Shown here in pieces: positions 16,597 to 24,839 of a stretch of DNA of 64,000 bases (position 1 is its first letter; each line of letters begins with the position of its first letter). This DNA comes from Maricaulis sp. Lineage in GTDB: Bacteria; Pseudomonadota; Alphaproteobacteria; Caulobacterales; Maricaulaceae. Where the stretch lies: assembly GCF_015665295.1 (NCBI RefSeq), contig NZ_JADFAJ010000015.1, positions 35,503 through 99,502 on the forward strand. The letters are read 5' to 3'. Below the pieces are notes generated by a model, which ran no database searches, was not told where the DNA came from, and was given only the letters and a program-made list of their open reading frames with translations. Position numbers and translations under genes: made by a program.

Positions 16597-17346
16597 TCAG
16601 ACGGCGAGCGGCTCGGGTTGCTGCAGGCAGCCCGCCAGCTCCGTCAGGAAGCGGCCTGCGCCTGCCCCGTCAACCGCACGATGATCATAGGTCAGCGCGA
16701 GAGGCAGGCGCAGGCGCGATGCGATGCCCCCGGCCTCGGGCACTATCCGACGAGACGCCCGCGCAATGCCCAGAATGGCCGTTTCCGGCGGAAACACGAG
16801 AGGCGTGAACCCGGTGCCGCCGAGCCTGCCAAGGCTGGTGACGGAAAAGGATGCGCCTTCCATGTCTGAATAGGGGAGCCGTTGATCGCGGGCCGCCACG
16901 GACAAGGCCGCGAGCCGCCGGGCGATTTCCAGCCAGCCCAGATCCGCGATACCCTTGATCACCGGTCGCATGAGGCCAGCGGGCGTATCCACGGCAACAC
17001 CCAGATTCACATAACGTTTGAGAATCAGCGCCCCGGTCTGCGAATCGAAAGCCGCGTTGAGAGCCGGGTGCGCGGCCAGCACCCGTGCGCAGGCCTTGAG
17101 GATGAAGGGCAGCCAGGTCAGTCGTACTCCGGCTTTGCCCGACTCGTCCGCCAAGCGCTGTCGCAGCCGTTCGAGCGGCTCCAGATCGATCTCGTCGAAC
17201 TCGGTGACCTGCGGGATATCGCGCCAGCTTGCCGCCATGCGCTCCGCCACGACGCGGCGCACCGGCGTGAGCGGTTCGCGGTCGACTTCTCCAAAGAACG
17301 CGGCCTCCGACTCGATGGCAGATCGGGGGGTGTCCGGCTGCACCAT
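16597..17346 (-). CDS. 2-oxoacid dehydrogenase acyltransferase catalytic domain (E2 without lipoyl domain)
   Basis: Protein of 249 residues comprising only the E2 catalytic domain: TPVRRVVAERMAASWRDIPQVTEFDEIDL at the start, the SFSVTSLGRLGGTGFTPLVFPPETAILGI core, and the catalytic DHRAVDGA motif near the C-terminus. The usual N-terminal lipoyl and E1/E3-binding domains are absent; the lipoyl domain is encoded separately at 18148-18456. It transfers an acyl group (acetyl if the complex cleaves acetoin or pyruvate) to CoA. The ATG shares a base with the SDR stop (TGATG). No E3 gene is visible, so the housekeeping lipoamide dehydrogenase must serve. Confidence 0.85.
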   Translation of the reverse strand: MVQPDTPRSAIESEAAFFGEVDREPLTPVRRVVAERMAASWRDIPQVTEFDEIDLEPLERLRQRLADESGKAGVRLTWLPFILKACARVLAAHPALNAAFDSQTGALILKRYVNLGVAVDTPAGLMRPVIKGIADLGWLEIARRLAALSVAARDQRLPYSDMEGASFSVTSLGRLGGTGFTPLVFPPETAILGIARASRRIVPEAGGIASRLRLPLALTYDHRAVDGAGAGRFLTELAGCLQQPEPLAV

Positions 17347-18119
17347 CAGTGGAGCTCGACGCCGCCGTCCACATTGATCGCCTGACCCGTGACATGCGGT
17401 GCCGTCGCAAAAAAGACGGCCAGCTGGCCCATGTCCTGCGGCGTTTGGGCGATGCCCTGGGGGATGATCGTATCGATATGCCGGGCCCAGGAGTCCTCGA
17501 TCCCCTCCTGCGGCGCACGCCACTCCTCGGAAAGATAGTCCCACATCCAGGTGCGCACGATGCCTGGGCAAATCGCGTTTACCGTGATCCCGTCGCGGGC
17601 GAGTTCCTTGGCCAGCGTGTTGGTGAAGCCGACGACAGCGAACTTGGAAGCACAATAGTGCGCAAGCGTCGCGAAGCCGTTCTTGCCCGCGATCGAGGCG
17701 ACATTGATGATCCGGCCGCCGCCGCAGGCCTTCATGTGCGGGATGACCGCCTTGGAACACAGGAAGGGCCCCTTGGCATTGACCGCCATGATCCGGTCCC
17801 ACTCGGCCTCCTCGAGTTCCTCGACCGGGGCCGCGCTGAGCACGCCGGCATTGTTGACGAGAATGTCGACAGCACCCAGGGCATCGATCGCACGGTCGAT
17901 CATGAAGGCGACCTGGTCGGACTTAGAGACATCCGCCTCGACCTCGACCGCCTTTCGACCCAGCGCCAGGATGTCGACCAACGTCTTTTCAGCATCCGCT
18001 CCCAGCCGGGCATCGGCGATGGTGATATCCGCACCCTCTCGGGCGAGTTCCAGGGCGATGCCGCGCCCGATACCGCGACTGCCTCCCGTGACCAACGCCG
18101 TCTTTCCGCTCAATTTCAT
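17346..18119 (-). CDS. Short-chain dehydrogenase/reductase (acetoin/butanediol or hydroxyacyl type)
   Basis: Classical SDR of 257 residues: TGGSRGIGRGIA cofactor motif, NNAG, catalytic Ser in VASIAGK and YCASK, then PGIVRT. Position inside the E1-E2 operon, between the lipoyl protein and E2, suggests it supplies or drains the same substrate, for instance interconverting butanediol and acetoin; a 3-hydroxybutyrate or 3-oxoacyl substrate linked to the adjacent PHA genes is the alternative. The sequence alone does not decide the substrate. Confidence 0.8.
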   Translation of the reverse strand: MKLSGKTALVTGGSRGIGRGIALELAREGADITIADARLGADAEKTLVDILALGRKAVEVEADVSKSDQVAFMIDRAIDALGAVDILVNNAGVLSAAPVEELEEAEWDRIMAVNAKGPFLCSKAVIPHMKACGGGRIINVASIAGKNGFATLAHYCASKFAVVGFTNTLAKELARDGITVNAICPGIVRTWMWDYLSEEWRAPQEGIEDSWARHIDTIIPQGIAQTPQDMGQLAVFFATAPHVTGQAINVDGGVELH

Positions 18120-18147
18120 CGCCTGTCCTTTCCTGTCGCCGGCGTTG

Positions 18148-18456
18148 TCACGCCTTCGTCTGCGGTTGGTAGTTCGTGATGAACGCCGATAGGTCGGCCT
18201 CCGATGCCTTGCCCGTCGCTATGACCCCGATCAGCGCTCCGACAGGCAGTTCGATTCCCGTCCCGACGACAATCCGGGCCAGAATACCGCCGGCCGGCGC
18301 CTCGCATTCATTCGCGCTCTTCGATGTCTGGACGTCGAAGAGGTGTTCGCCCACCCTGACCGACTCGCCCTCCTTGCGAAGCCAGCGGCTGACCGATCCT
18401 GACTCCATGGTCAGCCCCAGCTTGGGCAGGGTGACCGGAACCAGTCCCTCAGGCAT
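18148..18456 (-). CDS. Stand-alone lipoyl-domain protein
   Basis: A 102-residue biotinyl/lipoyl domain: VPVTLPKLGLTMESGSVSRWL, lipoylation Lys in DVQTSKSANECEAPAGG (about residue 46) and the mirrored second half with GTGIELPVGALIGVI. No hinge, E1/E3-binding or catalytic domain follows; only about 20 extra residues. It would act as a mobile swinging carrier between the E1 pair and the E2 catalytic protein encoded in the same operon. Start overlaps the E1 beta stop by 8 bp. Confidence 0.85.
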   Translation of the reverse strand: MPEGLVPVTLPKLGLTMESGSVSRWLRKEGESVRVGEHLFDVQTSKSANECEAPAGGILARIVVGTGIELPVGALIGVIATGKASEADLSAFITNYQPQTKA

Positions 18457-19468
18457 CGGCGCGCTCTTTTACAATCGCGCGCACCGCCTGCTCGATATCG
18501 TTCGGGCCGGGGATGTAGGCGTCCTCAAGTTCCGGGGAGAAGGGAACGGGACAGTGTGGCGGCGTCACCTTCCGGATCGGCGCTTTCAGACTCTCGAACG
18601 CCTCCTCGGCCGCGAGGCTGGCGATGTCGGCCGCCATGCTGCAGCGCGGATGGGCCTCGTCGATGACGACCAGTCGGCCGGTGCTGCGCACGCTCGCCAG
18701 TATCGTCTCGGTATCCAGCGGCGAAGTGGTGCGCGGATCGATCACGGTACACTGGATTCCGTCCTTGGCGAGCCGGTCGGCGGCTGTCTTCGCGAACCCG
18801 ACCATGCGGCCCAGGGCCACCAGCGTGACGTCCCTGCCCTCGCAGACGATACGGGCCTCCGCGAAGGGGATCGCATAGGGCTCGTCCGGCACCTCCGCGG
18901 TGTCGTCGAACATCGCCTTGTGTTCAAAGAAAATCACGGGATCGTCGTCGCGGATGGCCTGGGTCAGAGGCCCTTTCGCCTCGTAAGGTGAAGACGGAAT
19001 GGCCACTTTCAGGCCCGGGAAGTGGGTAAAGACCGGGTAGAGCATCTGGCTGTGCTGACTGGCTGCGCGCACGCCGGCTCCGCACAGGGTGCGGATCACC
19101 ACCGGGGTCTTCGCCGAGCCGCCGAACATGTAGCGAAACTTGGCGATCTGGTTGAAGATCTGGTCGCCGCACACGCCGAAGAAGTCGACGAACATCAGCT
19201 GGGCCACAGGCCGCAAGCCGGTTACAGCCGCGCCGCCGGCCGCGCCGATGAAGGCGCTTTCGCTGATCGGGGTGTCAAACACCCTGCCGCGGCCGAATTC
19301 GTTGAGCAGGCCCTTGGTGGCGCCGAGCACGCCGCCCCAGGCATCCTGGACACCGCGCGCGCCCATGCCTCCGGCGATATCCTCGCCCAGCAAAACGACC
19401 GTGGGATCGCGGTGCATCTCGTCACGCAGGGCCTCATTGATGGCCTGGCGGAAGGATTTCACGGACAT
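18449..19468 (-). CDS. 2-oxoacid/acetoin dehydrogenase E1 component, beta subunit
   Basis: Protein of 339 residues with the transketolase-like pyrimidine-binding domain (VVLLGEDIAGGMGARGVQDAWGG, FDTPISESAFIGAAGGAAVTGLRPVAQLMFVDF) and the C-terminal domain (DVTLVALGRMVGFA... VIDPRTTSPLDTETI... VVIDEAH). The GED motif carries the Glu that activates the thiamine diphosphate ring. Together with the alpha subunit it decarboxylates or cleaves the substrate and acetylates the lipoyl protein. Sequence is closest in style to acetoin (AcoB) and pyruvate (PdhB) E1 beta; which one is not settled here. Starts 13 bp after E1 alpha. Confidence 0.88.
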   Translation of the reverse strand: MSVKSFRQAINEALRDEMHRDPTVVLLGEDIAGGMGARGVQDAWGGVLGATKGLLNEFGRGRVFDTPISESAFIGAAGGAAVTGLRPVAQLMFVDFFGVCGDQIFNQIAKFRYMFGGSAKTPVVIRTLCGAGVRAASQHSQMLYPVFTHFPGLKVAIPSSPYEAKGPLTQAIRDDDPVIFFEHKAMFDDTAEVPDEPYAIPFAEARIVCEGRDVTLVALGRMVGFAKTAADRLAKDGIQCTVIDPRTTSPLDTETILASVRSTGRLVVIDEAHPRCSMAADIASLAAEEAFESLKAPIRKVTPPHCPVPFSPELEDAYIPGPNDIEQAVRAIVKERADA

Positions 19469-19481
19469 CGCATTTTTTCCC

Positions 19482-20450
19482 TCAATAGCTGGCGTAGACG
19501 TCGGTCGTCAGGGTTTCCAGCGCGGGCGGAGGCGCCACCCTGGCCTTGGCCACCGCATCTTCGATCAACGCGCGCACCTCGACATCGATTGCGTCGAGTT
19601 CGCCCGTGTCGAGCTGGCCACCCTGGGTAGTGCGAGCCCTGAAAAACGTCAGGCAATCCAGAAAGCTGCGCTCCTCCTCCACCTCACCGGGCGGACGATA
19701 GGTCATGGCATCGCCCTCGAAATGTCCGTAATAGCGGGTGAATTCGATGTGGATGAAGCGCGGCCCGGCGCCATTGCGGATTGCTTCCAGCGCTTCCTGT
19801 GCGGCGCGGTAGACGGCGAAGAAATCGTGCCCGTCCACCTTCTCGCCCTTGATGCCGAAGCCTTCGGCACGGCGGACCGGATCATTGCCGCCGATCGACC
19901 AGTCGCTCGACGTGCTCTCGGCATAGCCATTGTCTTCCAGCACGAAAAGAACCGGCAGGTCGTAAACCCGGGCGAAGTTCAGAGATTCCAGCGTGGTGCC
20001 CTGATTGAAGGCCCCATCGCCGAAGAAGGCGACAGCCACCCCGCCATTGTCCAGCACACGTGCCGACAGCGCCGCGCCGCAGGCCAGCGGCGGACCCCCG
20101 CCGACAATGCCATTGGCGCCCAGCATGCCCTTGGAGAGATCGGCTATATGCATCGAGCCGCCCTTGCCATGGCACAGCCCGTCCGCACGCCCGAAAATCT
20201 CCTTCATCATGGCCGTCACATCGCAGTCCTTGGCGATGGAATGACCATGGCCGCGATGGGTCGAGGTGATCTGGTCCCCGGGCAGCAGGTTTTCGCACAC
20301 CGCCACGGCCGCGGTTTCCTCGCCCGCATAGAGGTGTACGAAGCCGGGAATACCGCCACTTGCGAACTCCCGATGCACCCGTTCCTCGAACTCCCGGATG
20401 GTGCGCATGCGGCGATAGGCACGCAGCAGGTCTTCGCGCTCCAGTCTCAC
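19482..20450 (-). CDS. 2-oxoacid/acetoin dehydrogenase E1 component, alpha subunit
   Basis: Protein of 322 residues if translation starts at the GTG at 20450, which follows GGGGAG at a good distance. The longer frame to the ATG at 20519 would place that ATG inside a FixK box and add 23 unconserved residues. Motifs: RTIREFEERVHREF, STHRGHGHSIAKD (typical of acetoin/pyruvate E1 alpha), GGSMHIADLSKGMLGANGIVG and the thiamine diphosphate motif GDGAFNQGTTLESLN. First gene of the five-gene operon E1a-E1b-lipoyl-SDR-E2. Confidence 0.88.
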   Translation of the reverse strand: MRLEREDLLRAYRRMRTIREFEERVHREFASGGIPGFVHLYAGEETAAVAVCENLLPGDQITSTHRGHGHSIAKDCDVTAMMKEIFGRADGLCHGKGGSMHIADLSKGMLGANGIVGGGPPLACGAALSARVLDNGGVAVAFFGDGAFNQGTTLESLNFARVYDLPVLFVLEDNGYAESTSSDWSIGGNDPVRRAEGFGIKGEKVDGHDFFAVYRAAQEALEAIRNGAGPRFIHIEFTRYYGHFEGDAMTYRPPGEVEEERSFLDCLTFFRARTTQGGQLDTGELDAIDVEVRALIEDAVAKARVAPPPALETLTTDVYASY

Positions 20451-20512
20451 AACCGAATCTCCCCGACGGCTTGATGTCGGATCGATCCTGAACGGCAGGA
20501 CCACCGCCCGCT

Positions 20513-20526
20513 TTGACATTCGTCAA
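20513..20526. promoter_or_regulatory. FixK/FNR-type box
   Basis: TTGACATTCGTCAA, centred 69.5 bp before the GTG of E1 alpha. It makes the operon an independent, FixK-controlled unit separate from the PHA genes upstream. Confidence 0.75.
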
Positions 20527-20547
20527 GTCGGTGGCGGGAAACAGCAA

Positions 20548-22368
20548 TCAGCTCATCTGGACATAGCGCCCCGGCGCCGGCTCGATGGGTGCATAGCCCT
20601 GCTCCGGCGCGCCCATCCGGGGCGGTGCGACGCGGCCTGGCGAACCGCGCTCGGCCAGCCATCCGGCCCAGGCCATCCACCAGGATCCGTCCTGCGGCTC
20701 GACGCCCGCCTTCCAGCGTTCTGGACTGAGATAGTCGTCGTCCGGCTGGCGCGTCGCGATGCGGAAGGACCGGCCGGCATGGCCCGGTTCGGAAACGATG
20801 CCCGCATTGTGTCCGCCGCTGGTGAGCACGAAAGTGATGGGCGCCCGGGCAAAGAGATTCAGCTTGTAGACCGAAGCCCAGGGCGCGATGTGGTCCTTCT
20901 CGGTCCCGACCAGGAAGATCGGCGCGTCGATATCGGATAACGCAACCGCCCGCCCCTCCACCGCGAACCGTCCCGCCGTCAGCCTGTTCTCCAGGAACAG
21001 GCCGCGCAGGTATTCCGAATGCATGCGGGCGGGCATGCGGGTCTGGTCGGAATTCCAGATCGCCAGGTCGAACGGTTTGTCGCGTTCGCCGAGAAAATAC
21101 TCCCGTGCCGCCTTCGACCAGAGGAGTTCGTCAGCCCGCAACAGGGTGAAGGCTCCGGACATCTGATGGCCCTCCAGCACGCCCTGGTCCCACATCATGT
21201 CTTCCAGGCACGCGATCTGCGCATCGTCGACGAAGAGCAGAAGGTCGCCGGCCTCGGCAAAGTCGACCTGGGCGGCGAGCAAGGTGATGGTGGCAAGCCG
21301 GTCGTCCCTGCGCCGCGCCATTTCCGAGGCCGCGATGGCGAGCAGCGTGCCGCCAAGGCAATACCCGCAGGCATGAACCTTTGCGCCGGGCTGGACAGCA
21401 CCGATCGTGTCGAGCGCATCCATGATCCCGAAGGTGCGGTAGTCGTCGAGCGACAGGTCGCGATCCTCCGGCCCCGGATTGATCCAGGAAATCATGTAGA
21501 CCGTGAAGCCCTGGCCGGTCAGCCAGCCGACCAGCGAATTGTCTGGCGACAGGTCGAGGATATAGTATTTCATGATCCAGGCCGGCACGATCAGGATCGG
21601 CTCGGCATGCACGGTTCCGGTTTGCGGCGCGTACTGGATAAGCTCCATCAGCCCGTTGCGGTAGATCACCTCTCCCGGCGTCATGGCCAAGCTGTGACCG
21701 ACCGCTTCACGGGCGGCCCGGTCATGACCGTTGCCGCGAGTGACGCTGACCATGTCTTCGAGGAAATTGGCGGCACCCTGCCAGAGATTCCACCCGCCCG
21801 TTTCCGCCGTGCGGCGCCATATGGCAGGATTGAACATTGGATTGTTCGCCGGACACACGGCGTCCATCGCTAAATCGGCCATGAAGCCCGTGCGCCGCGC
21901 ATTGCGTTCGTGCATGCCACGGACAGCGCTGGTCGCAGCGCGCCACCAGCTGTCTGCGGCGGCCCACGACTGGGCATAGAGATCAAAAGGCAGGTCGCTC
22001 CAGCCCGGATCAGCGAAACGACGGTCCCCGCCCGTCTCCGAAAACGGCGGCTCGACGTCGGCCAAGCCCGCGAGGCGCTTCAGCGCGTAGCTGCCCAGCG
22101 CCCCGCCGTCGGCCACGGCTTTCAGCCCCAGCGCCGCGCGGTGCGCGGGGGCCGCGGCCAGGTTGATCGCCCAGTCGGCCCAAGGTGCCAGAACGGCGGA
22201 TGGTGAAACGCCGCCGGTCAGGCGGGCCATGGCCGCGCGGGCCGCACGATCAAGCGTGTACGGCCCCTCCAGAAATCCTCCACCGGACGGGCGGGGAACT
22301 GGATCGGCATCGGCTTCAGGGCTCATGCCGTTCCCAGGCAGGCCCGGTTCCCGCCGGGTCTTTTCCAT
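20548..22368 (-). CDS. phaC: Poly(3-hydroxyalkanoate) synthase, class I
   Basis: Protein of 606 residues with GGAGGGAAG before the ATG. Family landmarks: NPAIWRRTAETGGWNLWQGAANFLEDM, MTPGEVIYRNGLMELIQY, PILIVPAWIMKYYILDL, the lipase-like box GYCLGGT with catalytic Cys, an Asp in VGTEKDHIAPW and His in TSGGHNAGI. Length and lack of a PhaE/R partner indicate class I. It polymerises hydroxyacyl-CoA into carbon-storage granules. The phasin gene is 31 bp upstream in the same direction. No phaA/phaB is in the window; the nearby SDR is not an obvious PhaB. Confidence 0.9.
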   Translation of the reverse strand: MEKTRREPGLPGNGMSPEADADPVPRPSGGGFLEGPYTLDRAARAAMARLTGGVSPSAVLAPWADWAINLAAAPAHRAALGLKAVADGGALGSYALKRLAGLADVEPPFSETGGDRRFADPGWSDLPFDLYAQSWAAADSWWRAATSAVRGMHERNARRTGFMADLAMDAVCPANNPMFNPAIWRRTAETGGWNLWQGAANFLEDMVSVTRGNGHDRAAREAVGHSLAMTPGEVIYRNGLMELIQYAPQTGTVHAEPILIVPAWIMKYYILDLSPDNSLVGWLTGQGFTVYMISWINPGPEDRDLSLDDYRTFGIMDALDTIGAVQPGAKVHACGYCLGGTLLAIAASEMARRRDDRLATITLLAAQVDFAEAGDLLLFVDDAQIACLEDMMWDQGVLEGHQMSGAFTLLRADELLWSKAAREYFLGERDKPFDLAIWNSDQTRMPARMHSEYLRGLFLENRLTAGRFAVEGRAVALSDIDAPIFLVGTEKDHIAPWASVYKLNLFARAPITFVLTSGGHNAGIVSEPGHAGRSFRIATRQPDDDYLSPERWKAGVEPQDGSWWMAWAGWLAERGSPGRVAPPRMGAPEQGYAPIEPAPGRYVQMS

Positions 22369-22399
22369 CGCGCTTCCCTCCAGCCCATGCCGGCAGGGC

Positions 22400-22804
22400 T
22401 CAGCGCTTGGAGGCGCCGCCCTTGCCCGCATCCGGCAGTCCCGACATGGCGATCTGGGACAGGCGCCCGAACTCGTCCATGTAATCCTGAAAGGCGGTCT
22501 GCGCGGCGCGTGTCGCGACCTCGCCGGCATCAACCGGCGACTGGCATGACGCCAGTTCGTCGAAATATTCCCGATAGTGCCCGGCCCTTACGCTGGCAAG
22601 CCGAGCAGCTTCGCCATTCAATGCCATCGCCCGCTGCCAGAAGCCGTTGGTCGCGGCTTCCACGACCGTCTTCATGTTCGAAGCGGCTTCGTTGACGGCG
22701 GTCGCAGCTGCCTCCGCCCGGCCATCGACCTTGGCGGCCGCAGGCGCCTTTTCCCTGCTGGCAGAGGTCTTGGTTTCAATCTGGTTCGTGGTTGTGGTTG
22801 TCAT
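22400..22804 (-). CDS. Phasin-like PHA granule protein
   Basis: A 134-residue protein with GGAG before the ATG. The N-terminal third is Thr/Ala/Lys-rich and disordered; residues ~40-120 form an amphipathic helical region (NEAASNMKTVVEAATNGFWQRAMALNGEAARLASVRAGHYREYFDEL... FQDYMDEFGRLSQIAM) as in Phasin_2 proteins. It should coat PHA granules and precedes phaC. No FixK box was found upstream, so this pair may be regulated differently from its neighbours. Confidence 0.75.
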   Translation of the reverse strand: MTTTTTNQIETKTSASREKAPAAAKVDGRAEAAATAVNEAASNMKTVVEAATNGFWQRAMALNGEAARLASVRAGHYREYFDELASCQSPVDAGEVATRAAQTAFQDYMDEFGRLSQIAMSGLPDAGKGGASKR

Positions 22805-22997
22805 GGTGAAATCTCCGTGACTGAATGCGCTTTGGTCTTGTGTGAGTCTTCTGCAAGTCTGCTGTGACTGGCCTGCCGACGCATCGGCCCTGCATTCTAT
22901 TGAGCCGCTCCAGACCCCTTCACTGCAACCCCGCAATTCTACGTAGTCAGCCGGCTTTCGCTTGGTGAGAGGCGCATCAGCCCGCTAGAATGCCGCC

Positions 22998-24800
22998 ATG
23001 TTCGACTGGCCTGCCGCCATCTCCCGGCGTGTCTGGGAAGACAAGTATCGTCACGCCGAAGCCGATCCGGCCGAGGCCGCGCCGGACGATAGCTGGCGGC
23101 GTGTCGCAAACGCCCTGGCGGCAGCGGAAACGCAGGACCGTCAGGGCTGGGCGGATCGTTTTTTTGCCGCCATGTCCGATTTCCGCTTCCTGCCGGGCGG
23201 CCGCATCCTGGCCGGTGCAGGCACCGGCCGCGATGTCACCCTGTTCAACTGTTTTGTTATGGGTGAGTTGGAGGACTCGGTCGCGGGCATATTCCGCGCG
23301 CTGGAGGAGAGCGCACGCACCATGCAGCAGGGCGGCGGCATCGGAATCGATTTCTCCCCGCTGCGTCCTCGCGGCATGCTGGCGCGCCGGACCGGAAACA
23401 TCGCAACCGGGCCCGTCTCCTTCATGCGAATATGGGATGCCATGTGCGCCACGATCCTGTCAGCCGGCGCCCGCCGCGGCGCCATGATGGCAACACTGCG
23501 CTGCGACCATCCCGACATCGAAGCGTTCATCGATGCCAAGCGCGAGCCCGGGCAATTGCGTCATTTCAACCTGTCGGTCCTGGTCTCCGATGCCTTCATG
23601 GAGGCCGTGCGCACGGACAGATACTGGCCGCTCGTCTTCCCGGCGACCGGCGAAAAGGCCGGCAGGGACACAGTGATGCAGCCATGGTCCGGCGCGCCGG
23701 AACCGGTGCCGTGCCAAATCATGCGCCGGATCCGGGCCCGTGACCTCTTGAAGAGGATCACCGACACCGCCTATGACACCTCCGAACCGGGCGTGCTTTT
23801 TGTCGACCGGATCAACCGGCTTGACAATCTGGCGTATTGCCAACGCATCACGGCGACCAATCCGTGTGGCGAAATACCGCTGCCGCCTCATGGTGCCTGC
23901 GATCTCGGCTCCATCAACCTGACCCGTTTCGTGCAACATCCCTTCACGCCCCGGGCCCGGCTCGACAACGGCGCTATCGAAGCGATCGTGCCGGTCGCGG
24001 TACGCCTGCTCGACAATGTCATCGACGTTTCCCGCTTCCCGCTGGACGCCCAGGCCGAAACGGCCCGACTGACCCGGCGCGTCGGATTGGGCATTACCGG
24101 TCTGGCCGACACCCTTCTCATGCTGCGCCTGGATTATGGTGAAGACAGCGCCCGACAATTGGCCGCCGAAACCATGCGCCGCATCTGCCACGCCGCCTAT
24201 CGCGCCTCCGTCGCGCTCGCCCGGGAAAAGGGCCCTTTTGGCCGTTTCGAGCGCGACGCCTATCTGGCAGGGGGGTTCGTCTCGGGCCTTCCTGACGATA
24301 TCCGCCATGCCATCGCCGCATACGGCATCCGCAACAGCCACCTGGTCGCCATCGCCCCGGCGGGCAGTATCAGCCTCTTGGCGGGCAATGTGTCCAGCGG
24401 GCTGGAACCGATCTTTGCCGGGCGGGTCCGGCGACGTGTCACCGGTCCGGACGGCGAGCCGGTCTCGCTGGATCTGACCGATTACGCGCTGGCAATGTGG
24501 CGCGGAATGGTGCGGCGCGAGGACGGCGTGCCCGACGGCTTCGTGACCGCCACCGGCCTGCCGGTCGAGGCCCATCTCGGCATGCAGGCCGCGCTGCAGC
24601 CCCATGTCGACAATGCCATCTCCAAAACCGTCAACGTTCCGGCCGACTGCACGCGCGAAGCCTTCGCGAGCCTCTACGAATGCGCTTTCGGCCTGGGTCT
24701 CAAGGGATGCACCGTCTTCCGGCCCAATCGGGTGACCGGCGCGGTCCTGACCGGAGAGGATGGACCGGAGGACCGGCATTGCTGCCATGTCGAGGCGTGA
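22998..24800 (+). CDS. nrdJ: Adenosylcobalamin-dependent (class II) ribonucleotide reductase
   Basis: Protein of 600 residues. Catalytic residues are visible: C85 in LFNCFVMGE, and the N-x-C-x-E triad N288/C290/E292 in TNPCGEIPL; also GGGIGIDFSPLRPRG, GARRGAMMATL and the late KTVNVP motif. The tail ends in DRHCCHVEA, whose Cys pair may relay electrons from thioredoxin. No ATP-cone is present at the N-terminus. Class II enzymes work with or without oxygen and need B12; no cobalamin riboswitch was seen upstream. Placement in a low-oxygen island suggests back-up dNTP synthesis when the oxygen-dependent class I enzyme cannot work. Confidence 0.9.
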   Translation: MFDWPAAISRRVWEDKYRHAEADPAEAAPDDSWRRVANALAAAETQDRQGWADRFFAAMSDFRFLPGGRILAGAGTGRDVTLFNCFVMGELEDSVAGIFRALEESARTMQQGGGIGIDFSPLRPRGMLARRTGNIATGPVSFMRIWDAMCATILSAGARRGAMMATLRCDHPDIEAFIDAKREPGQLRHFNLSVLVSDAFMEAVRTDRYWPLVFPATGEKAGRDTVMQPWSGAPEPVPCQIMRRIRARDLLKRITDTAYDTSEPGVLFVDRINRLDNLAYCQRITATNPCGEIPLPPHGACDLGSINLTRFVQHPFTPRARLDNGAIEAIVPVAVRLLDNVIDVSRFPLDAQAETARLTRRVGLGITGLADTLLMLRLDYGEDSARQLAAETMRRICHAAYRASVALAREKGPFGRFERDAYLAGGFVSGLPDDIRHAIAAYGIRNSHLVAIAPAGSISLLAGNVSSGLEPIFAGRVRRRVTGPDGEPVSLDLTDYALAMWRGMVRREDGVPDGFVTATGLPVEAHLGMQAALQPHVDNAISKTVNVPADCTREAFASLYECAFGLGLKGCTVFRPNRVTGAVLTGEDGPEDRHCCHVEA

Positions 24801-24839
24801 CGAACTGGCCACTACGACCGGCCCTGTCCGGCGATCTGG

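Noticed and set aside
16597..17802. 401-codon version of the E2 gene
   Set aside because: The first ~150 codons are antiparallel-free overlap with the SDR gene in another frame; the ATG at 17346 gives the family start and TGATG coupling.
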